Source: Scytalidium lignicola
Taxonomy: Eukaryota > Ascomycota > Leotiomycetes
DNA: 64,000 nt
NCBI GenBank assembly: GCA_002812745.2
Contig: NCSJ02000002.1
Span: 186,001 to 250,000 of the forward strand
Direction: 5' to 3'
A model generated the notes under the pieces. That model was not told the origin of the DNA. It worked only from the letters and a program-made list of their open reading frames with translations, and made no database searches. The position numbers were made by a program, and so were the translations under genes. This document shows, piece by piece, positions 57,181 to 64,000 of the stretch (position 1 is the stretch's first letter; each line of letters begins with the position of its first letter).

Positions 57181-59187
57181 TTAATCCCCTAAGCTTTTTA
57201 GTGTCTCCTCTAGAGCTGTTCCTGTTAACCATTTATACACTTCCATATAACGTGCCTTTGTCTTCTCTACGATTTCAGATGGGATTTGTACGTCTGGTTT
57301 TCCCTTCTATATGTGACTATTAGCTATTTACCGAAAGTCGATCCCAGATCATGGAAAAAGCAATCAACACTTTATACATACCAGACCATTCGATGTTAAC
57401 CAGTTTCGAAGGACTTGCTTGTCGACTATTATACGTTAGTATTATATGTCGAGGTTTTAACTTCTAGGAGATTCGAAAGAGAATAGGGTATAAAAAACGC
57501 ATACAGGAATCTTGATCGCGTCCGACTATGAATCATGTCAGCGATGTTATAATGCCAAATAATTGGGATGAAGAAACTCAAGGGTAGCTTAAGTGATAAG
57601 ACCACTTAGCTTGAGCTATGTGCGTGTAAGTACATACCTTCGTAATCAGCTTTGCTCCAGAAGCGCGAAGAGTCAGGCCTGGACATCCTCATGTCAGTAT
57701 TTCCGGCAAATGAAGGAACGCAGGATCATATGTGAGAGAAAGTCTCTTATCATGTTTAAAGCCAAAAGGGAGATGTTGCAATTCAAGGGAAACGCACGTA
57801 AGAACTTCGTCCACGAGGTAAATCTCGTCAGTTTCCTCATCTAAACCAATCTCGAATTTGGTATCTGCCTACAAAGAACGCTGTCAGTGATTCCTTTACA
57901 CTATAACTAATTTTTATTCTGGATTTAAGTTCTTTTCGCCCTTGTCTGTTGTCTTAAGAGCTAGACATATAACGAGAAAGCAAGAGAGGTAAAAGGGTGA
58001 CTAACTATAAGTATACCACGTTCTTCTGCGTATGCAGCTCCTGCCTTGTAGCATGCGAGCACTAAATCCTCAATGCGCGAAGCATATTTATCTCCCACAA
58101 TTGCCCTCGCCTCAGCTGGGGAGATGTTGACATCCTTCTGCCCGAGTTCTGCCTTGGTTGATGGCGTGTATATGGGCTGGGGAAGCCGCTGACAGCGTAA
58201 GAGCCCCGCAGGTTGCGGAAGACCGTGAATTGTCTGGCTTTTCTCATATCTGCAAAAAAAAGGGTTAGAAGACTAGCAGTTACCTCGTTTCGGACGACAC
58301 TAACTCTGACCACGCGCTTCCTGTAACGTAGCCGCGTACTATTACATTAGATTGTTAGATTATCCTGTAATATAGTGATCTTGTATCACTAGTGAAAATT
58401 GGGCTTTTTTTCTCCCAGGAAAAGAGGGTGGTGTTCAAAGAAATACTTGCCGATTGCCTCAATTGGAAATATTTTCATACGACTACCAAATGCAGCTGTC
58501 AGCATTCTCTAAGACTTGCTTCATAGATACAAGTAGAAGGGACTATATCAACTCAGGAAGCTATACCGAACAGTCATCGAGCGCCCGCGGAGCATACGTC
58601 GCTCATCAAGAGTGATTAAGTCAGGTGCTGGCGGTGGGGTGAGGCTGAGAAAATGATGCTTCAAACCTGGGACCCCAGAGGAAAGTATCTCGAACCATTT
58701 TGCCGACAGTAAGGTCAAGATAGTTCCCTTCGAGGGTATACCGTTCTAGAGTAGGAAATGTTAATGTCTGTAGGAAAGGAATTTTCTGGATAATATGAGA
58801 TCAATCCGAGGTCTTCTAGGGTCAAGAGTTCATGATCAGAAGTTAAAATTGTCTAACCTTGAGAATGACGTCGTATGCACTTATACGATCTAAGAACTGT
58901 GAGATTTATGATTTGAGAGAAAACATAGGAAATGGTTCAAGAGAAAGACAGACCTGAAGTGACAAAGAGAAGTGTGTGGTCGTCAGGGAGGGAAAAGAGA
59001 TCCCTGCCACATTTAGATTTCAGCATTGTTTGAGAGATAGCATCTTGATACCAGAACCCCGCTATCCTACCACCTAAGAGGAGCATAGCAGAAGGACAGG
59101 TTCAGACATGCAAATTCCATACCTGACTTTACCCTGGGACAACCGGGGAAGGGATGTGAGGGGGATTGTAGTGAGAACCTCGGACAT
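57181..59187 (-). CDS. ADE1: SAICAR synthetase (phosphoribosylaminoimidazole-succinocarboxamide synthase)
   Basis: ADE1 joins CAIR and aspartate with ATP in purine biosynthesis. Twelve exons sum to 312 residues: 59187-59123, 59003-58954, 58889-58858, 58745-58567, 58482-58451, 58338-58305, 58249-58006, 57868-57798, 57678-57638, 57525-57505, 57425-57382 and 57306-57181. The product reads [41 protein letters not shown], then MKIFPIEAIVRGYVTGSAW, then IADTKFEIGLDE and VDEVLTPDSSRFW, all family signatures; the last two include ligand-binding acidic residues. The intron after EAI begins GC, not GT (donor G|GCAAGT at 58450). Exon 10 is only 21 bases. This intron-dense structure is unusual beside the intronless helicases nearby. 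Cytosolic. Confidence 0.95.
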
Positions 59188-59506
59188 TTTGTTAAGGTTA
59201 ATGTAGTCAGGACGAACTCGAGGTGCGAACTCTTTTCGGTGGGAACCAAAAGTTGCACATTTGTTGTCTTGGCGTCGTCGTACGGGTCTGTGCACTAATG
59301 GCCTGTGCTAACTGGTTAAGGTAATTAAAATAATATGCAATCATTAAAAAAACCCAATTCGAACTTTTCAATTAATCAAATCAATTGGATTTGATAAACT
59401 TTGTATAAATTTCTAATTGAAATAGATATAAATAATGGGGGACGTGCTTAGTCCGGAGCTCAGAAATTCGCTTTCTCATCAGGAACAATCACCATTCTTC
59501 ATTCAT
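59188..59506. other. Intergenic region, ADE1 promoter
   Basis: About 320 bases upstream of ADE1 and downstream of MDE1, both on the minus strand. The section 59320-59440 is very AT-rich. No gene seen. Confidence 0.4.
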
Positions 59507-60364
59507 TCATTGTATTTCACTTAGCCATGGCAACCCTAGCTTCTTCATCTCAACCGCGAGCTGGAAAAGATAGTCAAGACTGCGCTAATGTCAGCGTTGG
59601 ATCCCAAGCTGAAAATTGTAATAGAGACTTACCTCTCTGCCATCGTCTTTGCTTTATGGACTGTGTCTCCCCAAACATAAACGCCATGGCGTCTAACTAG
59701 CACTGCATAGGTATCGGGANTATTGGTTCATGGCCTCTTCTAAGCTTTCCGTTAAGTCTTCTTCATGTGGTGTATTTTCGATGACGGGGATGCGCAAGGT
59801 GTCGTGATAACCCAAGTTTCCCTGCCTTTGGTAACCCTTTCCAAATGCCTTAATCTGTTCAATGTTGTTGATCTCAAAAACCTTGGTATTCAGCGGCCCT
59901 TGCTCCAGTAGAAGCGTTATCAGGACGGCCCACTGGGAATGACTGTGAATGCAGCAGCCAGCATTCCGCTTGGTAAAAGCTGCTATGAAGAGCGGCGTGC
60001 ATTGAGAGGGTTTCAAGGAGGGCGGGGATCGCAGATAGACGCGATTCTTGGGGTCAGTTTGTTTAGAGAGCACAAGGACATATATGTCCTCGGGCTTCAT
60101 CAATTCCTTTTGCACACCAGAAGGCGCCAGGTAGACTAGATCGCTGGGACGGAATGAGCACCCGTACACCTGACTCTTGTAACAAACCTACTCATCGCGA
60201 ATGCTCGCCCCTCCACCCGTGCCCGTTACCCATCCCAAATGCCAAAACTTGCGACACAGCTCAGGTATGAGATTTGCTGGATGCTGAGGGTCATCAGACC
60301 GAATTAAGTGTTCATTATTGTCCAAAGCTGCTGCAGCTGCTGGGGACTGCGCATTGCTGGCCAT
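59507..60364 (-). CDS. MDE1: Methylthioribulose-1-phosphate dehydratase (Mde1)
   Basis: A class II aldolase-fold zinc enzyme of the methionine salvage pathway that dehydrates methylthioribulose 1-phosphate. Exons 60364-60192, 60143-59633 and 59579-59507 give 251 residues if the N at 59720 is removed. The coding length is then 756; with the N counted it is not divisible by three. The removed N restores [20 protein letters not shown]. The 48-base first intron removes an apparent GAG-TAG stop and joins GGGASIRDD to [16 protein letters not shown]. The zinc ligands are the HSHSQ pair and the RRHG histidine. The exon-3 part reads [19 protein letters not shown]. The N is taken as an assembly artefact rather than a lesion. 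It is divergent from calnexin. Confidence 0.9.
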
Positions 60365-61076
60365 TTTAACCAGGACCGGAATCTAAAATAGGAATATTAT
60401 GCTGACTTGTCACAAGAGTCCGGGCGGAAATTGAGAAGGCTGGCTGGCTGGTTAGCTGGAGATGTTGTGGGAAGCAGCAAAGGCGGGGCAATGGTCCCCT
60501 AGTCGCTGAGAAGAGATTTAGTGAGGTTGGGAAACTGTTCTGCCAAGCGCAATAAAAATGCGCCGGCCATGGGCTGACATTACGGCAGTGAGTACTGTAG
60601 TGAGCAGTTCTGAAGCGGAGAACGGATGTGGGTATAACTTATATACTCAGAGCTTGATGGAATTACTAGATGTGATTTTTTCGCCATGATCGCGGCCCTG
60701 GATGAAGCAATTGACCTAGCTACAGCATCCTCTCGTCGCAACTCAATTGTACACGTTGACAGATCCTCGGCGCAGAGAGGTGTCTTTGAGCTTCTTGCAC
60801 CTTCCTTCGGGGTGGGACCGGGAGTTGGGGTAGCTATCTAGCCCGCCAGCAACCCTGGTCGTGCCGTGTCCTCAATTCGAGAGGACACATAATTCACTAC
60901 GCCCACCGCCTTTGCACTTAAACACCCTCAAGCCTCCCACCAACCTGTTTGTTTCTTTGCCTCGTTCATCCATCCAGCTCAGGAAGCAATCCATTATTCA
61001 AGTCTTGTTGCTTTTGCAGTAGACTTTTCTTTCATCTCTTGCTCTATTCGGGTCTCGTGGTCGACTTGTCCTCGCC
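60365..61076. promoter_or_regulatory. Divergent promoter region, MDE1 / calnexin
   Basis: About 710 bases between divergent starts. The final 170 bases before calnexin are C/T-rich, a typical leader. No unfolded-protein-response element was confirmed by eye. Confidence 0.4.
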
Positions 61077-63011
61077 ATGCGTTTCCACGGTGCTGCAGCT
61101 CTCTCAGCGGCAGCTCTGCTAGCAGGCACTGTCAATGCGGACGCACAATCTGTCCTCAGCGAGGCTAGCTCCGCCGTATCCAGTGCTTCCAGCGAGGCCA
61201 CCTCATCCTCATCTTCATCGATAGAGGTTCCAACCTTCACTGTAGGCCCCCCGCACTGAAATCACACTCCCAGCTTGTAATAAGCCCAGAGTCGAGCCAA
61301 AAATGCTAATTGTTTTCTCAATAGCCAACCTCTATCAAAGCCGATTTCCTTGAGCAGTTCACAGACGGCTGGGATGCGCGGTGGAAGCCATCTCACGCCA
61401 AGAAGGACACCAAGGGCTCTGGCAAGGAAGATGAAGAGTGGGCGTATGTTGGAGAGTGGTCCGTAGAGGAACCTATCATCTATAAGGGAATTGAGGGTGA
61501 TAAGGGCCTTGTGATCAAGAATGCAGCCGCTCACCATGCTATCTCTGCCAAGTTCCCAAAGAAGATTGAGAACAAGGGCAAGACCCTCGTTGTGCAATAC
61601 GAAGTTAAACTTCAAGGTGAGCATTGATTAAGATAAAGAGAGAATATCGTTACTGATTGATTGATTTGAAGGTGGTCTCGAGTGTGGTGGTGCTTACTTG
61701 AAGCTCCTTCGTGACAATAAGGCACTCCACCAGGAGGAATTCTCCAACGCCTCCCCATATGTTATCATGTTTGGCCCCGACAAGTGCGGGTCAACCAACA
61801 AAGTCCACTTTATCTTCAACCACAAGAACCCCAAGACCGGTGAATACGAGGAGAAGCACCTTACTGGTGTACCAACAGCCAAGATCACCAAGACGACAGA
61901 GCTTTACACTCTGATTGTCCACCCCAACAACACTGCCATTATTAAGGTGAACGGTGAGCAAATCAAGGAGGCCAATCTCCTTGAGGACTTTGCTCCACCG
62001 GTTAACCCACCAAAGGAGATTGATGATGCAAAGGACTCCAAGCCAGATGACTGGGTTGATGAGGCCCGTATCCCAGACCCAGAGGCCAAGAAACCTGAAG
62101 ATTGGGATGAGGATGCACCATTCGAGATTGTTGATGAGGAGGCCACTATGCCTGAGGATTGGCTTGAGGATGAGCCACTCAGCATCCCTGACCCAGAGGC
62201 TGCGAAACCAGAGGATTGGGATGACGAGGAGGACGGAGACTGGATCCCACCAACCGTTTCCAACCCCAAGTGTGATGAGGTCTCCGGATGTGGCAAGTGG
62301 GAGAAGCCAATGATCAAGAACCCCAACTACAAGGGCAAATGGACCGCCCCTTACATTGACAACCCAGCTTACAAGGGCGTTTGGGCACCACGAAAGATCA
62401 AGAACCCCAACTACTATGAGGACAAGACCCCAGCCAACTTTGAGCCAATGGGAGCTGTAAGTTAAATCGAGCATTTGAGAGAGAGCACTGGCTAACATGA
62501 TTATCAGATTGGTTTCGAAATCTGGACCATGCAGAAGGATATTTTGTTCGACAACATCTACATCGGCCACTCTGTTGCTGATGCCGAGAAGTTCGCCGCT
62601 GAGACCTTCGATGTCAAGCACCCTGTTGAGAAAGCTCTTGAGGAGGCCGACAAGCCAAAGGAGTCCGAGAAGCCAGCAATCCAATCACCATCTGACCTTG
62701 TATTCCTAGATGATCCAGCCCTCTATGTAAAGGAGAAGCTACAGCTCTTCTTCACCCTTGCTCAGAAAGACCCCATCCAAGCTATCAAGTTTGTTCCTGA
62801 GGTTGCTGGTGGCCTTGCTGCCATTGCTCTCACTTTCATTGGTATCATTGTCGCTATTGTCAGCACAAGCGGATCAACTCCTGCACCACCGCCCAAGAAG
62901 GCGGCTGACAAGAGTGCCGATGCTGCTGGTAAGGACAAGGCTGAGGCTACAACCACTGGAGCGGAGAAGCCCAAGGCTGAGAAGCGTAGCGGCAAAGGCA
63001 CTTCCTCGTAA
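61077..63011 (+). CDS. Calnexin, ER lectin chaperone
   Basis: Exons 61077-61241, 61325-61616, 61672-62456 and 62508-63011 give 581 residues. Calnexin binds monoglucosylated glycoproteins in the ER for folding and quality control. A signal peptide ([21 protein letters not shown]) is followed by a serine-rich stretch, then the lectin domain ([17 protein letters not shown], then [32 protein letters not shown]). The P domain has the repeats KPEDWD and PEDWLED, plus [17 protein letters not shown] and PAYKGVWAP. The second lectin part [19 protein letters not shown] precedes a single membrane helix ([17 protein letters not shown], near residue 530) and a Lys-rich cytosolic tail, which fits ER retention by a membrane anchor. 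All junctions keep frame. The membrane helix distinguishes it from calreticulin. Confidence 0.96.
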
Positions 63012-64000
63012 ACATGATGGTATGATTGAAATGAAAGAAAAAGAAACAAAATAAAAATGGAATAGTCAATTCTTTTAGTCGCACAAGAACAGTGATATCG
63101 CAGTAGGCAGTTTCCGGGGCGCCAAAGCTTTGCATTTTCCAGCAGGTTCAAAATCATGTTTTTTATTATCCAGCGGCTTGGGAGAATTGTTTTTCAGAAC
63201 ACTTTTCCGCCAGCGGGTTTATGTATTCTAGGAAGCCTAAAATTTACAATAAGCATTGCGAGTCTTGATTGAAAACTATGTTACTCCATATGATGATTCC
63301 ACTTTAAATTATGAATGCACAACTTTACAAGACCCTATCAATGTTAAGCCATCACGTCGTGGTGAAGAGAAGAAGCCATTGTATAAGTTACTTAGGGATC
63401 TCATCACATGTTGGGCGGAATAGCTTCCTCCCCTCCCCGAGATCGACAGCGGGAGATCTACAAACGGAACGCTAGATATATATAGCTCTAACTAGAGTTG
63501 GGTCTTACAATACAGAACATATTCCCCCTAGCTCCTTTTTTTCAATATTACAAAAGAAATTTACTTTGAGAGACTTATTTTTTCTTTCTTTACTTTTCCC
63601 CTTTCTCATCCCTTCTTATTTTTGGGTCATCATTGGCTTATTTAACGGCGGGGTTGAATTTACTGCTATATTGTTGTTTTGATAGTAAGTACTCTGTTTT
63701 TTTTCTGTCTCAAACTTGGGTTTGATTACTTGAAGAAATATAAAGTTTTTGTCTCATCCTGAGCTAGTTTGAGCTGTACGTAAGTACATATAGCTCCGGT
63801 GTGATGGGAGTCGTAAGGCAAAAGAATAGGCACTTATTACAAGCAGAAGCAATAGTGGAGACTATAGCTGTGTTGTAATGTGCGTGTAGCTCATTCTGAA
63901 GAAAAAAGGAAAGGGTATACGTAGTAAACTGACACTAGTGAGTTGAATGATTCATTACCACCAATATGGAGCATGGCACTGGCACGAAAATTACCTCCAT
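63012..64000. other. 3' flank of calnexin to the window edge
   Basis: About 1 kb of AT-rich DNA with no recognised gene or RNA. Calnexin's polyadenylation region should lie within the first 200 bases. Confidence 0.4.

Noticed and set aside
60170..60195. Apparent nonsense codon (GAG TAG) in MDE1
   Set aside because: It lies in a 48-base GTAGGT...CCCAG intron whose removal joins two conserved segments in frame.
61791..62684. 297-residue minus-strand frame antisense to calnexin
   Set aside because: It is a shadow of the acidic P-domain repeats; the + strand reading is clearly calnexin.

Overview
The window is nuclear DNA of a filamentous ascomycete (Pezizomycotina). Short GT-AG introns, mostly 46-150 bases and often with a CTAAC or CTGAT branch site near the acceptor, interrupt most genes. 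The proteins are fungal types: Mph1, Acr3, Mde1, a DUF1993 protein, OPT and MFS carriers. Gene content and the look of the proteins fit Leotiomycetes (Helotiales), but that class assignment is only an impression. Seventeen intact protein genes are well supported. Most are housekeeping genes whose exon chains close in frame. There are also two clear pseudogenes and one small inverted-repeat element.

Layout. 1-12.6 kb: an SP-family sugar/polyol transporter (-), an unrecognised membrane protein (-), the SSU-processome WD40 protein Utp13 (+) and an oligopeptide transporter (-). 12.6-25.1 kb is the accessory stretch: long gene-poor DNA, a decayed cytochrome P450, an intact DUF1993 protein, a 12-exon MFS anion:cation symporter, a broken methyltransferase, and AT-rich DNA holding a 422-base element with terminal inverted repeats. 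25-39.9 kb is dense and conserved: Sad1/USP39, Rrp9, proteasome beta4 (Pre1), Ded1, ChaC-type gamma-glutamylcyclotransferase, a penta-EF-hand protein and a two-zinc-domain protein. 39.9-44.0 kb is a 4.1 kb low-complexity region between two divergent genes. 44-56.4 kb: a metallo-beta-lactamase-fold protein, Prp16, a Tls1/C9orf78-type protein, Mph1 and the arsenite carrier Acr3. 57.2-63.0 kb: SAICAR synthetase (Ade1), Mde1 of methionine salvage, and calnexin.

How the genes relate. Most neighbours share no pathway and sit in divergent or convergent pairs with their own promoters. RNA processing is over-represented: Utp13 and Rrp9 belong to the U3/SSU processome; Sad1, Prp16 and the Tls1-type protein belong to the spliceosome; Ded1 acts in translation initiation. 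I found no biosynthetic cluster and nothing I can defend as a wholly new system. The most notable observations concern gene structure: a start codon split by an intron (PRE1), a 5-base microexon (ChaC), a GC-AG intron (ADE1), a 57-base in-frame intron that is invisible to ORF calling (OPT), and an N that is a spurious inserted base inside MDE1. The N characters are otherwise nearly all beside homopolymers and look like assembly artefacts.
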